Counted from the stretch's first letter, positions 24,295 to 32,568 are shown. The stretch: 64,000 nt of DNA from an uncultured Roseibium sp. (GCF_963675985.1 NZ_OY780956.1:1-64000), one strand, 5' to 3'. The notes: generated from the sequence alone by a model not told the origin. Translations and numbers: made by a program.

Positions 24295-24631
24295 ATGTCG
24301 ACATTCTCCGCCATTCGGCGTGGCCATCCTTGTCTTCAAGCGTGATGCCGGGCTCGGTCCGCGCGTCGCGCAGCCGGTCCGCTTCCTCGAACTGATGAAC
24401 ATTGACGAGATCGTCGTGTTCGGTACCTGATTGCCGGAACCAGCCGTCTGGGTTTTGCTGCAGCAGGACCAGTTTTGCACCGGCTTCAAGCAACGCCTTT
24501 CTGAGAGCACCGCGGATGGCAGGCGAGGTCTCGCACCGGGCCATCCGCGTCAGCCGGAAGAACGCACCGGAACGCCGCGGAATGAACGTCTCCTTGCGAC
24601 CTCCGGAGCTGTTGGTGAGAGTCAGGGACAT
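24293..24631 (-). CDS. hypothetical protein in zinc cluster
   Basis: A 112-residue frame with start ATG 24631 preceded by AGGA at a suitable distance. The sequence begins MSLTLTNSSGGRKETF and contains RGALRKALLEAGAKLVLLQQNPDGWF. I do not recognise a family. No signal peptide, membrane segment or metal motif is seen. It lies 88 bp downstream of a COG0523 GTPase gene on the same strand and may share its zinc-responsive transcript. Decayed sufE follows, so it may itself be part of a degenerating stretch. Confidence 0.45.
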   Translation of the reverse strand: MSLTLTNSSGGRKETFIPRRSGAFFRLTRMARCETSPAIRGALRKALLEAGAKLVLLQQNPDGWFRQSGTEHDDLVNVHQFEEADRLRDARTEPGITLEDKDGHAEWRRMST

Positions 24632-24719
24632 GGGGTCCTCAAGAGTTTCGTGATCGTGCGTGAGGGTGAGCCGCAACGGTTGCCGCTGCCGCGAAACCCT
24701 TTGCTCATGCCCCGAAAAC

Positions 24720-25889
24720 TCACGCGCTGATTTCGTCGCGTTCTTGGCTGTGTTCGTGGTGCTCTTCGTGACCATCGCCGGTTTCCCGGTCGGTCCTCGA
24801 GCCGAGGAAGTCGAAGCTCTGTTTCAGGAATTCATCGGAAAGGTCCCTGCCGATCAGAACGATCCTCGAACGGCGGTCTTCACTCGGCCAGTCGCGAAGC
24901 AATATGGGCGTATGGAAGATGTGCTGTACACCATGGAGGACGAAAGGAGCAGGCATGTCCTCAACATGAACAATGCCTTTCAGACGCAGAATATCCGGCC
25001 CCCGCAGCATGATCATGGTTTCGAGCCACTCGTCGAAGGTCTTGACCGGTATCGGATCGTCGATCGTATAGGAAACGGCCGAAATCCGATCGTCATGCCG
25101 GTTCGGGTCATGATGATGATCGTGATGCCCGTGCCCATCATGATGGTGATCATGGTGGTCGTGGTTGTGATGATGGTGTCCGGCATGGTGGTGTCCGGGT
25201 TCCGAATACGCTTCGGCCTTGAGCCAGTTCTGCACATCGAGGCTCTTGGTGGCGGGATTGTACAGCCCGGCGTCAAGGAGGCGCGTTGGATCCACGACCC
25301 CGTTGTGCACCCGGATGATGGGCGCACCGGGATTAATCTCGCGCAAGCGCGCTTCGAGGGCATGTACCGTGCCGGGATCTGCGAGGTCCGTTTTGGTCAG
25401 CAGCAGCCGGTCGGCGACAGCGGCCTGCTTGACCGCCTCGACCTGCTTGTCCAGCGTCGACGACCCGGACGTCGCATCGACCGTGGTGATCACACCATCA
25501 AGCCGGAATTCCTGCGACAGCAGGCCATCCGTCATCAGGGTGTGCAGGATCGGCGCCGGATCCGCGAGGCCGGTTGTCTCGATGATGACCCGGTCGAAAG
25601 GTGTGACTTCTCCCTTGTTCCGCCGATCGAGCAGCTGATGCAGGGTCTGGAGAAGATCGCCGCGGATCGTGCAGCACAGGCAGCCGGACTGGAGCAGAAC
25701 CATATTTTCCGTACTGGATTCCACCAGCTCATGATCGAGACCGATCGCGCCGAATTCATTGATGACCACCGCCGTTTGCCCCAGGTCGGGTTGCCGCAGC
25801 AGATAATTGAGTACCGTCGTCTTGCCGCTGCCCAGAAAACCGGTCAGCAGGGAGATAGGGGTGGCGTGCGCAGTCGCGGCGGGTTCCAA
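24720..25889 (-). CDS. COG0523 (CobW/ZNG-like) GTPase, probable zinc metallochaperone 1
   Basis: A 389-residue G3E GTPase. Walker A GFLGSGKTT is at 17-25, the metal-binding GCLCC at 69-73, Walker B region VIIETTGLADP near 100-110 and the base-recognition LLTKTDLAD near 165. Between the GTPase and CobW C-terminal domains is a long His/Asp-rich linker (about 235-270). The C-terminal tail is again rich in His and Glu. COG0523 proteins under Zur control pass zinc to client enzymes during scarcity. It follows the second Fur-family gene by 39 bp, so both come from the promoter near 26450. Confidence 0.93.
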   Translation of the reverse strand: MEPAATAHATPISLLTGFLGSGKTTVLNYLLRQPDLGQTAVVINEFGAIGLDHELVESSTENMVLLQSGCLCCTIRGDLLQTLHQLLDRRNKGEVTPFDRVIIETTGLADPAPILHTLMTDGLLSQEFRLDGVITTVDATSGSSTLDKQVEAVKQAAVADRLLLTKTDLADPGTVHALEARLREINPGAPIIRVHNGVVDPTRLLDAGLYNPATKSLDVQNWLKAEAYSEPGHHHAGHHHHNHDHHDHHHDGHGHHDHHHDPNRHDDRISAVSYTIDDPIPVKTFDEWLETMIMLRGPDILRLKGIVHVEDMPAPFVLHGVQHIFHTPILLRDWPSEDRRSRIVLIGRDLSDEFLKQSFDFLGSRTDRETGDGHEEHHEHSQERDEISA

Positions 25890-25928
25890 TGGATTGCCTC
25901 CTGTTTGAGATTTGATTGAGCCGATGTT

Positions 25929-26426
25929 TCAGTCGGCGGTGAGTTCCATCGCCTGGCAATTGGCGCATGCCCCCTTGAGCTCAATGACGCGCTTGCCGAT
26001 GCGAAATCCGAGGGAAGCGGCGTCGCTGTCAACCAATGCCTCAAGCTTCCTATTCTCGATTTCGGCCAAAGACCCGCAGGTTTCACAGATAAAGAACACG
26101 TAGGGCTGCGTGTGATCGGGGTAGGGCGTCGGGACATAGGCATTCGTCGTCTCGATCCGCGATACGAAGTCGTGTTCCGACAGAAACGCGAGCGCCCGGT
26201 AGACTGTCGGCGGTGAAATCTGCCGTTCGAGCCTGGTTTCGAGCGCTCGCAGCAGCTCATATGCGGTCATCGGTTGCTCTGCCTGCAGAAGGCTTTCCAG
26301 CACCAGCCAACGGTTCTTGGTGAACTGAAGTCCGCGCTTCCGGCAAATCGTCTCGACCGCATGCAATCCGTCCAAAACAGCTTCGGGACTGCGGCATAAA
26401 AACTTGTGGTGGCGCAACAGGGCCAT
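25929..26426 (-). CDS. second Fur/Zur-family transcriptional regulator
   Basis: A 165-residue Fur-family protein distinct from Zur at 22053. The winged helix is RGLQFTKNRWLVLESLLQAEQPMTAYELLRAL and PPTVYRALAFLSEHDFVSRIE (recognition helix near 75). Two CxxC pairs, FICETCGS and GACANCQA, form a structural zinc site as in Zur. It is first in an operon with a COG0523 GTPase and diverges from folE across a TATA-rich GTTATAAC element. Zinc sensing is likely, but a second specificity is possible. Confidence 0.9.
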   Translation of the reverse strand: MALLRHHKFLCRSPEAVLDGLHAVETICRKRGLQFTKNRWLVLESLLQAEQPMTAYELLRALETRLERQISPPTVYRALAFLSEHDFVSRIETTNAYVPTPYPDHTQPYVFFICETCGSLAEIENRKLEALVDSDAASLGFRIGKRVIELKGACANCQAMELTAD

Positions 26427-26464
26427 CGGGACCTTTATCCTTGAGCCAAATTCGGCAGCTTGAA

Positions 26465-26487
26465 TGATATGTTATAACGTTGCATAT
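26465..26487. promoter_or_regulatory. Zur-like element between the second Fur gene and folE
   Basis: The stretch contains GATATGTTATAAC followed by GTTGCATATA. The left half is identical to the arm of the perfect palindrome at 28544, and the right half is an imperfect inverted copy. It lies between the divergent starts at 26426 and 26524. Confidence 0.6.
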
Positions 26488-26523
26488 ATGGGCGCAAGAC
26501 CAACCTGTGGAGTCCCGAACATT

Positions 26524-27159
26524 ATGACCTTGGCTGTGAGTGCGCCGACGACGCCGAAAAAGCAGAAATCACATCGGCGCCGGCCTGAGCGTGCGGACGT
26601 GGAGGCCGCCGTCCGCCTGCTGATCGAGTGGAGTGGAGATGATCCGGACCGCGAGGGCCTGATCGACACGCCGGCCCGTGTTGTCCGCGCTTACGAGGAG
26701 TTCTTCGAAGGCTACAACACCGATCCGGCCGAGATTCTCGCCCGCACGTTCGAGGAAACGAACGGCTACGACGACATCATCGTCCTGCGCAACATGCGGC
26801 TTGAATCCCATTGCGAGCACCACATCGTGCCGATCATCGGCAAGGTGCATGTGGCCTATCTTCCCGCGAAACGGGTCGTCGGCATCAGCAAGTTGGCACG
26901 TGTCGTCGAGGTGTTTGCCAAGCGCCTGCAGATCCAGGAGACCCTGACGTCGCAGATCGCCGACACAATCCAGGAAGTCCTGCAGCCGCGCGGCGTCGCC
27001 GTCGTCATCGAAGCCTCTCACATGTGCATGACCACGCGCGGTATCAAAAAGCCGGGCGTCAGCATGGTGACCCGCCGGCTCCTGGGCGAGTTCCAGACGG
27101 ACAAAGAGCTTCGAAGAGAATTCCTCACCTCACTTTCCATGTCGACCAGGAGCGCCTGA
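26524..27159 (+). CDS. folE: GTP cyclohydrolase I (FolE, type IA) paralog
   Basis: A 211-residue GTP cyclohydrolase I, which makes dihydroneopterin triphosphate from GTP for folate or other pterins. Zinc ligands of the classical type are all present: Cys97 and His100 in ESHCEHH and Cys168 in HMCMTTRG. It is therefore the zinc-dependent type IA, not the zinc-independent FolE2 often found under Zur. The frame opens at 26464 inside the operator, so ATG 26524 was chosen, with 26488 as alternative. It is followed 2 bp later by a hisI paralog. It may act as an extra copy supplied with zinc by the adjacent COG0523 proteins. Confidence 0.93.
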   Translation: MTLAVSAPTTPKKQKSHRRRPERADVEAAVRLLIEWSGDDPDREGLIDTPARVVRAYEEFFEGYNTDPAEILARTFEETNGYDDIIVLRNMRLESHCEHHIVPIIGKVHVAYLPAKRVVGISKLARVVEVFAKRLQIQETLTSQIADTIQEVLQPRGVAVVIEASHMCMTTRGIKKPGVSMVTRRLLGEFQTDKELRREFLTSLSMSTRSA

Positions 27160-27161
27160 TC

Positions 27162-27638
27162 ATGACCGCCGCCAAACCTTTTGCGCAACGCCTTTCAATC
27201 GAGCAGGTCGAAGAGGGCGCCGTGCTTGCGCCGAAATTCGGACCGGACGGTTTTCTGCCGGTCGTCACCACGGATGCCTCAACGGGCGAAGTCCTGATGA
27301 TGGGCGTCATGAACGCGGAGGCTCTTCTTCAGACAATCCGGACGGGTGAAGCCCATTACTGGAGCCGGAGCCGCAACTGCCTGTGGCACAAGGGCGCGAC
27401 CAGCGGCCTCATCCAGAAAGTGATCGAAGTCAGGATTGACGACGACCAGGACGCTGTCTGGTTGCGCGTCTCCGTCTCCGGCGGCGCGAGTTGTCATGTG
27501 GGATACCGCTCCTGCTTCTATCGGGCGGTTACTCCCGACAGCAACAGCGATCCGATCGCGCTGACCTTTACCGAGGCAGAGAAGACGTTCGACCCGGTGG
27601 CGGTTTATGGCGACGCTCCGAACCCGACGCAGCTTTAG
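27162..27638 (+). CDS. hisI: phosphoribosyl-AMP cyclohydrolase-like protein (HisI paralog)
   Basis: A 158-residue HisI-type protein, which opens the purine ring of phosphoribosyl-AMP in histidine synthesis. The signature YWSRSRNCLWHKGATSG is at about 66-82. Two zinc cysteines are kept in GGASCHVGYRSCF (Cys111, Cys118), but the family's third, in the DCDxD motif, is Asp94 here (IDDDQD). It follows folE by 2 bp under a Zur-like site. A paralog with an altered zinc site in a zinc-limitation operon suggests lower zinc need or other metal use; activity is not shown. Confidence 0.9.
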   Translation: MTAAKPFAQRLSIEQVEEGAVLAPKFGPDGFLPVVTTDASTGEVLMMGVMNAEALLQTIRTGEAHYWSRSRNCLWHKGATSGLIQKVIEVRIDDDQDAVWLRVSVSGGASCHVGYRSCFYRAVTPDSNSDPIALTFTEAEKTFDPVAVYGDAPNPTQL

Positions 27639-27769
27639 TCGTGGGGATTGCGCTTTTGGGACGACAGCCCGCCGGGTCACAAGACGCCACAGGCGATATC
27701 GATCACGCATCATGTTCCGAGAGGGGACTACACCCCCGGCCGGGCACAGGTGCCGGTCACGCGGGCTGG

Positions 27770-28436
27770 ATGAATGAAGCCATTGGGCTTGCACGGTCGA
27801 TGCAGGGACGGGCCTGGCCCAACCCGGCCGTCGGTTGCGTCATCGTTCGCGAAGGTAAAATCGTCGGCCGTGGCCGAACGCAATTCGGCGGGAGACCTCA
27901 TGCGGAACGGGTGGCGCTTGATGATGCCGGAGGGCGTGCGCATGGCGCCGCTCTTTATGTGACCCTGGAGCCCTGTTGCCATTGAGGCAAGACGCCGCCC
28001 TGTGCCGACGCCATCTTCCGCGCCGGAATCAGGGAAGTACACGCATCGCTTCAGGACCCGGACCCCCGTGTCAACGGGGGCGGCTTCCGCAAGCTGAGGG
28101 AGGCCGGTCTCCAGGTGGAGGTCGGCCTCGCCGCTGACGAAGCCCGGGAGATCATGGCCGGTTTTTTCCATCGCATCGCGACCGGCCGGCCGGCCTTTGG
28201 TCCACATAGGCGAAACGCCCTTCCAGGCACCGGGCATTCCGGAAGGGTTTGATGCTCTTGTACGGAGTGACGAAGACTGTATCGACGTCCTGATCCGCAC
28301 AGCCGGGGACGAAACAAGCCGTGAGCGTCTCGACCACGCCATGTCCGGTGGGGAACTGCTTGACGCTCTGGGCAGGCGCGGCCTCACAAGCATCTGCATT
28401 CCAGCAGATGATCCCCTGGCGCAAAAACTGCCGTGA
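27770..28436 (+). pseudogene. ribD-like (riboflavin deaminase-reductase) pseudogene
   Basis: From ATG 27770 the frame reads MNEAIGLARSMQGRAWPNPA with PHAERVAL and TLEPCCH, the zinc deaminase domain of RibD. A TGA at 27984 interrupts it exactly where the family has CCHxGKTPPC; the frame then continues GKTPPCADAIFRAGI to GFFHRIATGRP. After this the reductase domain is cut and only a short piece in another frame remains (MSGGELLDALGRRGLTSICI near 28341-28400). One nonsense codon, a large deletion and a frame change make it inactive. It probably was a third zinc-enzyme paralog in the folE-hisI operon. Confidence 0.75.
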
Positions 28437-28543
28437 TGGCTATGTCGGGTAGCCGACGCATATGGAGGGAAAGGCTTTTTACGCCCGTGTACGTGTTCTC
28501 GCCGGTCTGCTGCAATCGATTGACGTTGCTAGACTTTGATCTA

Positions 28544-28569
28544 TATTGATATGTTATAACATATCAATA
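28544..28569. promoter_or_regulatory. perfect 26-bp Zur-type palindrome
   Basis: TATTGATATGTTA is followed directly by its exact reverse complement TAACATATCAATA, giving 13+13 bp with a GTTATAAC centre. It lies about 100 bp upstream of the second COG0523 gene and shares its half-site with the element at 26465. It is very likely the operator of a Fur-family regulator. Confidence 0.8.
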
Positions 28570-28669
28570 ATGTGGCTCTGACGTTTCGTTTTCAGATCTC
28601 CGGACACACTTCAACCTTGCAGGCGCCTATCGCGAAATCGGGTGCCGCAATTGCAACGGTAAGGCACAA

Positions 28670-29782
28670 ATGAGCGTTATCGATCCGAAAGAGTGCGAGC
28701 CCCCTCTGTCTGCGAGCGGTTCGAAAGCGACACCGGTGACATTGCTGACCGGCTTTCTCGGATCGGGCAAGACAACCTTGCTCAACGACCTTCTGGCCGA
28801 TCCCCGCATGCGCGAGACCGCCGTTGTGATCAACGAGTTCGGATCGGTTGCAGTTGACCATGATCTTATTCACGAAGGGCGCGAGGGCTACATTACCACG
28901 AGTACCGGGTGCCTGTGTTGCACAGCGACGAGTGATGTCCGTGAATCCCTGCATGAACTCCATGCCGCGCGCGAAAGGGGAAACATACCCGATTTCAAAC
29001 GGGTTATTATCGAAACGACGGGGCTTGCGGATCCGGCCCCGATCATCAACAGCCTCATCCCCGGAGGCGCTCCCGCAATCGGGCTGCGGGATCATATCGT
29101 TGCACGGGCCTTTCAATTGACCGGCGTGATCACCGCCTTTGACGCTGAGCATGGCGCAGCAAATATCGGCGAACATTTCGAATGCTGGAAACAACTGGCC
29201 TTTGCAGACCACATCGTGCTGACCAAGACCGATCTTGTATCCGGCGTGGCGTGTAAAAAGGACCTGAGCGCACTCAATCCGACCGCCGTGATACATGACC
29301 GCCAGGCGCCGGCGTTCGACCCGGTTCCCCTGTTCGGAACCCGGGTGTATTCGACGACGGACAAACCTGAGGACGTCCCCGGCTGGCTCGCCATGGAAAG
29401 ATTTTCCGATTCCGACGGGCATTCCCACGAGCATGACCCGAACCGCCATGGCGCTGGCATCAAGGCCCTGCCTCTGTTTCATGACGAACCGCTCGATCCG
29501 GGTGCCGTAGACCGGTTCCTCAAGATCATGACCAGTCAGCCTCACGCAGGTCTGCTCCGCTTCAAAGGCATTTTCGCTCTGGCGGACGACCATTCGCGGC
29601 CGCTTGTCGCACATGCCGTTCAGCACAGGCTGTATCCGCCGGTTCGCCTCGACTATTGGCCCGGCATCGATGTCCGCAGCCGTGCGGTCGTGATCGGAAA
29701 CAACCTTCCGGTCGAACCCATTAAAGACCTGTTCGACGCATTGCGTCCGAAGCAACGCCGGAGATGGTTTTCCCGCACATGA
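28670..29782 (+). CDS. COG0523 (CobW/ZNG-like) GTPase, probable zinc metallochaperone 2
   Basis: A 370-residue G3E GTPase. Walker A GFLGSGKTT is at 28-36, GCLCC at 80-84, VIIETTGLADP near 113-123 and VLTKTDLV near 184. The His-rich linker is shorter than in paralog 1 (DSDGHSHEHDPNRHG, about 243-257). The C-terminal domain carries the usual LRFKGIFAL segment. A perfect Zur-type palindrome lies upstream and the next small gene overlaps its stop. The two COG0523 paralogs differ enough to serve different client proteins. Confidence 0.93.
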   Translation: MSVIDPKECEPPLSASGSKATPVTLLTGFLGSGKTTLLNDLLADPRMRETAVVINEFGSVAVDHDLIHEGREGYITTSTGCLCCTATSDVRESLHELHAARERGNIPDFKRVIIETTGLADPAPIINSLIPGGAPAIGLRDHIVARAFQLTGVITAFDAEHGAANIGEHFECWKQLAFADHIVLTKTDLVSGVACKKDLSALNPTAVIHDRQAPAFDPVPLFGTRVYSTTDKPEDVPGWLAMERFSDSDGHSHEHDPNRHGAGIKALPLFHDEPLDPGAVDRFLKIMTSQPHAGLLRFKGIFALADDHSRPLVAHAVQHRLYPPVRLDYWPGIDVRSRAVVIGNNLPVEPIKDLFDALRPKQRRRWFSRT

Positions 29783-30084
29783 CCCGTTTCGTGAACCCTC
29801 TGGGCAGACAGCGGCCGAACGGCTTTTCGGCCCGTGTCTCTGACATCAAGACATGGACAAAGGAGGCACTCTCTCTCGATGAGGAGGCCGTCGTGTCCGT
29901 GAATGAAGTCGCCTGCAGCCAGCCCGACTGCCCTCCGAAACAGGTCGTGGTTCTCATCCTGTGCGCGTCCGCGCCAGCGCGGAAGTTCGCTGTGCACAAA
30001 CCTCTGATGGAGACGGGGCAAGAGGATGTCGTCGACGCGATATCGGCTCTCGAGAATTGCTCTGCCTCGCGCTTTGAGAACTGA
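29779..30084 (+). CDS. small conserved-looking protein coupled to COG0523 GTPase
   Basis: A 101-residue cytosolic protein whose ATG overlaps the GTPase stop (ATGA, 29779-29782). The central part reads DEEAVVSVNEVACSQPDCPPKQVVVLIL, with two cysteines spaced as CxxxxCPP, then a basic FAVHKPLMETGQEDV segment. I recall similar small proteins next to COG0523 genes in alphaproteobacteria but no named function. The Cys pair and tight coupling suggest metal handling or a client of the chaperone, which is inference. A start 15 bases upstream in frame is possible. Confidence 0.6.
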   Translation: MTRFVNPLGRQRPNGFSARVSDIKTWTKEALSLDEEAVVSVNEVACSQPDCPPKQVVVLILCASAPARKFAVHKPLMETGQEDVVDAISALENCSASRFEN

Positions 30085-30234
30085 ACCAATTGAATCAGGA
30101 TAAAAACGATGCACTCTCTCCCAAGCTGGCGGAGATCGATGCCCCCTGGCCGGAACCGTACTGTCGCAAACTTTTGATGAACTGATATGGTGGTATGGAT
30201 GCGTGGCTGATTCTCCGGTTTTCCGGAGACTGCG

Positions 30235-30497
30235 ATGGCCAATTCCTGCAGAGGGCCCCATTTTCCCAAGGACGTGATCCTGTTCGCGGTCTTCTTCTAT
30301 GTGCGTATGACGTATCCTATCGCGACCTTGAGGAAATTCTCGCTGAACGCGAAGTGATGGTCGACCGCGCGACGCTCAACCGCCGGGTCACCGAGTATGC
30401 AGGCCAAGTGGCCGACGAAGCCCGTCGCCGCACATACAATCCCGATGATTGCCTTGAATTATGCAAGGATTGGAAATTCGCAGTCTGCGTTATTTGA
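30235..30497 (+). pseudogene. IS6-family transposase N-terminal remnant
   Basis: One frame from ATG 30235 reads MANSCRGPHFPKDVILFAVF and FYVRM. A +1 shift then continues YDVSYRDLEEILAEREVMVD and RATLNRRVTEYAGQVADEARRR. Together these match the first 80 or so residues of an IS6-family transposase including its helix-turn-helix. The DDE domain is absent. The frameshift and truncation mark it as dead. It belongs to a different branch from the remnant at 11376. Confidence 0.65.
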
Positions 30498-30522
30498 AAA
30501 AGCGGAGACACAAGAATGCTTC

Positions 30523-31002
30523 TCAGCCGGGGAATCTGAGCGGTTTTCCCTTTTGATTTTCAGTCGCATCGTCGGTCTCTCCCTGGCATTTGGCCGGAAA
30601 GTCTTTGGCAATATCGGCCAGCGTTACGCCGGCAAACCGGGTGAGTAGCAATTGTTCAGCCTCGGCGAATACATCCTTCAACGTGGCATTCACAGCCTGC
30701 TCGATCAGGCAATCGGGCATGTCGCAGGCGGGGCCGACGGCAAACACGGACGGTTCTCCCACCGCGCGATAGATGTCGAGCAACGTCAGGTCCTTCAATG
30801 GCTTTGCCAGCGTCCAGCCACCACCATGACCTTTCTCGGAGTGAACAAAGCCCTGCTCACGCAAGCCGGCCATGGTGCGACGGATGACGACCGGATTCGC
30901 ATTGAGCATGGAAGCGATCATGTCCGACGTCATCGGGCCGTCATGATGGCCCATATGGATCAACACGTGCAGCATTCTGGATAGTCGGCTGTCGTGCCGC
31001 AT
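30523..31002 (-). CDS. Rrf2-family transcriptional regulator
   Basis: A 159-residue regulator with the Rrf2 winged helix (SRLSRMLHVLIHMGHHDGPMTSDMIASMLNANPVVIRRTMAGL, about 5-47, then GFVHSEKGHGGGWTLAKP, the wing). Two cysteines in PACDMPDCLIEQ (near 92-97) could bind an Fe-S cluster or sense redox state. It is divergent from the thioredoxin-reductase-like gene at 31158 with 155 bp between, and is the likely regulator of it. Similar YwnA-type pairs respond to oxidants or electrophiles. Confidence 0.88.
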   Translation of the reverse strand: MRHDSRLSRMLHVLIHMGHHDGPMTSDMIASMLNANPVVIRRTMAGLREQGFVHSEKGHGGGWTLAKPLKDLTLLDIYRAVGEPSVFAVGPACDMPDCLIEQAVNATLKDVFAEAEQLLLTRFAGVTLADIAKDFPAKCQGETDDATENQKGKPLRFPG

Positions 31003-31157
31003 TTCGATAATCCCCGTCCAATGTCTGAGATGAACGTCATGATCATAGTCTGATTGTCACTACGCGAGGCGCATCATGTCACATCAAAGGTTTCGTGACT
31101 ATTGACTCTTCGTTTTCTCGCAACTTATGTTGTGTCGTGAATCATAAGGAGCATGTC

Positions 31158-32066
31158 ATGGTTGATCCGGTTCACGACGTCATCATCATCGGCGGCAGCT
31201 ATGCTGGCCTTTCCGCTACCCTTCAGCTCGGTCGCGCCCGCCGCACCGTGCTGATCATTGACGAGGGTAAGCGTCGCAACCGCTTTGCCAGCCATTCCCA
31301 TGGCTTCCTGACGCAGGACGGTGCCGATCCGGCAAGCATCGCCGCTGATGCGCGGACACAGGTGATGCGATACAAGACGGTCAGCTGGTTGTCCGGACGG
31401 GCGGATCGCGCTGCCAGGGTCGACGCGTCGGGCGCCGGCTTTGAGGTATTCGCCGATGGACAGCGGCACCTTTCGCGCCGGCTGCTGCTGGCGACCGGAG
31501 TGAGGGATATCCTGCCAGCCATACCCGGTCTTGCCGAGCGTTGGGGCAAGGCAGTCTTCCATTGCCCTTATTGCCACGGCTACGAGTTGGACCAAGGCAA
31601 GATCGGCGTCATTGCAGGATCGGAACTATCCATGCATCACGCACTGATGCTGCCTGATTGGGGCCCAACGACGCTGCTCCTAAACAACGCCTTCGAACCG
31701 AATCCGGAACAGCTTCAAGACCTGGCAGCGCGGGGCGTGACCATCGAGCGCAGTCCGGTCGAAGCGATCACCGGCCATGCCGACATCCGGCTTGTCGATG
31801 GGCGCACCTTGTCCTTTGCAGGCCTGTACGCAATTGCTCCCTTCGAAATGACCAACCCCATTCCAAAGGAACTTGGTCTCGAATTCGTACAGGGAGCCGT
31901 TGGATCGATAATCAAGACCGACCCGATGAAGGAAACCAGCCTGACGGGCGTCTTTGCCTGTGGCGACGCAGCAATGCCGATGGCCTCTGTCGCACTTGCC
32001 GTTGGCGATGGACACCTCGCCGGTGCAGGGCTGCACCGTTCGCTGATGTTCGGCATCCGTGACTGA
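31158..32066 (+). CDS. NAD(P)/FAD-dependent oxidoreductase, thioredoxin-reductase-like
   Basis: A 302-residue flavoprotein. FAD-binding GxGxxG variant is DVIIIGGSYAGLSATLQLGRA at about 6-26. The redox pair CPYC is in FHCPYCHGYEL near 135. The second FAD motif TGVFACGDAAMP lies near 268. The NAD(P) domain is present but lacks a clear GxGxxA, so the electron donor is uncertain. The ATG at 31158 follows AAGGAG at 31146-31151, better than starts further upstream. It is shorter than classical TrxB and may act on a small disulfide or peroxide-linked partner, paired with the divergent Rrf2 regulator. Confidence 0.88.
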   Translation: MVDPVHDVIIIGGSYAGLSATLQLGRARRTVLIIDEGKRRNRFASHSHGFLTQDGADPASIAADARTQVMRYKTVSWLSGRADRAARVDASGAGFEVFADGQRHLSRRLLLATGVRDILPAIPGLAERWGKAVFHCPYCHGYELDQGKIGVIAGSELSMHHALMLPDWGPTTLLLNNAFEPNPEQLQDLAARGVTIERSPVEAITGHADIRLVDGRTLSFAGLYAIAPFEMTNPIPKELGLEFVQGAVGSIIKTDPMKETSLTGVFACGDAAMPMASVALAVGDGHLAGAGLHRSLMFGIRD

Positions 32067-32568
32067 CAAAATTGCAGTTGGGTAAAGTTTTAGTCGGAAG
32101 CGGAGCAACTGCGTTGTATCTTGTTCGCGATACATTGTCTTGGTGGTTAAGAGCAGGAAAGCAGACCACGGAAACCCGGTAGACTCGGATCCTGATGATC
32201 TTCGACGTTGAGTGTGGAACACGCGGATGTCGCTCGGCACGGCACCGCTCTGATGAGCGGGGCATGTCGCGACGTTTTTCGCCGGAGAATTTCATTCCAC
32301 CGCAGCAGATCTGAATGTCGAATTTGCCACGTTTCGGGTTGATTTTCTCACCAGAGAGATGCCCAACGGACAATGGGGCTACAATTTCGGCAGTCACACC
32401 GGATATGTTTTCCGCGTATTCAAGCTCTCCAAGAACTTTGCGACACGCCCGGCGGTGGAGCCCCGCAACCTTGACCCCGAACCGCCCTGGCATAAGCTGA
32501 CCCTGCGTCCCGCACAGGCGCCCCCTCCCCGAGGGCGCCCCTGATCCATTCCTGAAAGGCCCATACAG
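32067..32568. other. 502-bp stretch with no supported gene
   Basis: One frame from about 32260 to 32544 is open without an in-frame stop and reads protein-like (for example VEFATFRVDFLTREMPNGQW then GYNFGSHTGYVFRVF), but it has no good start or ribosome site and I do not recognise it. It could be the tail of a truncated gene. Nothing else stands out. Confidence 0.4.

Noticed and set aside
27639..27769. FMN riboswitch before the ribD-like remnant
   Set aside because: I looked for the conserved RFN sequence blocks and did not find them. The 131-bp gap is too short and unlike the element.
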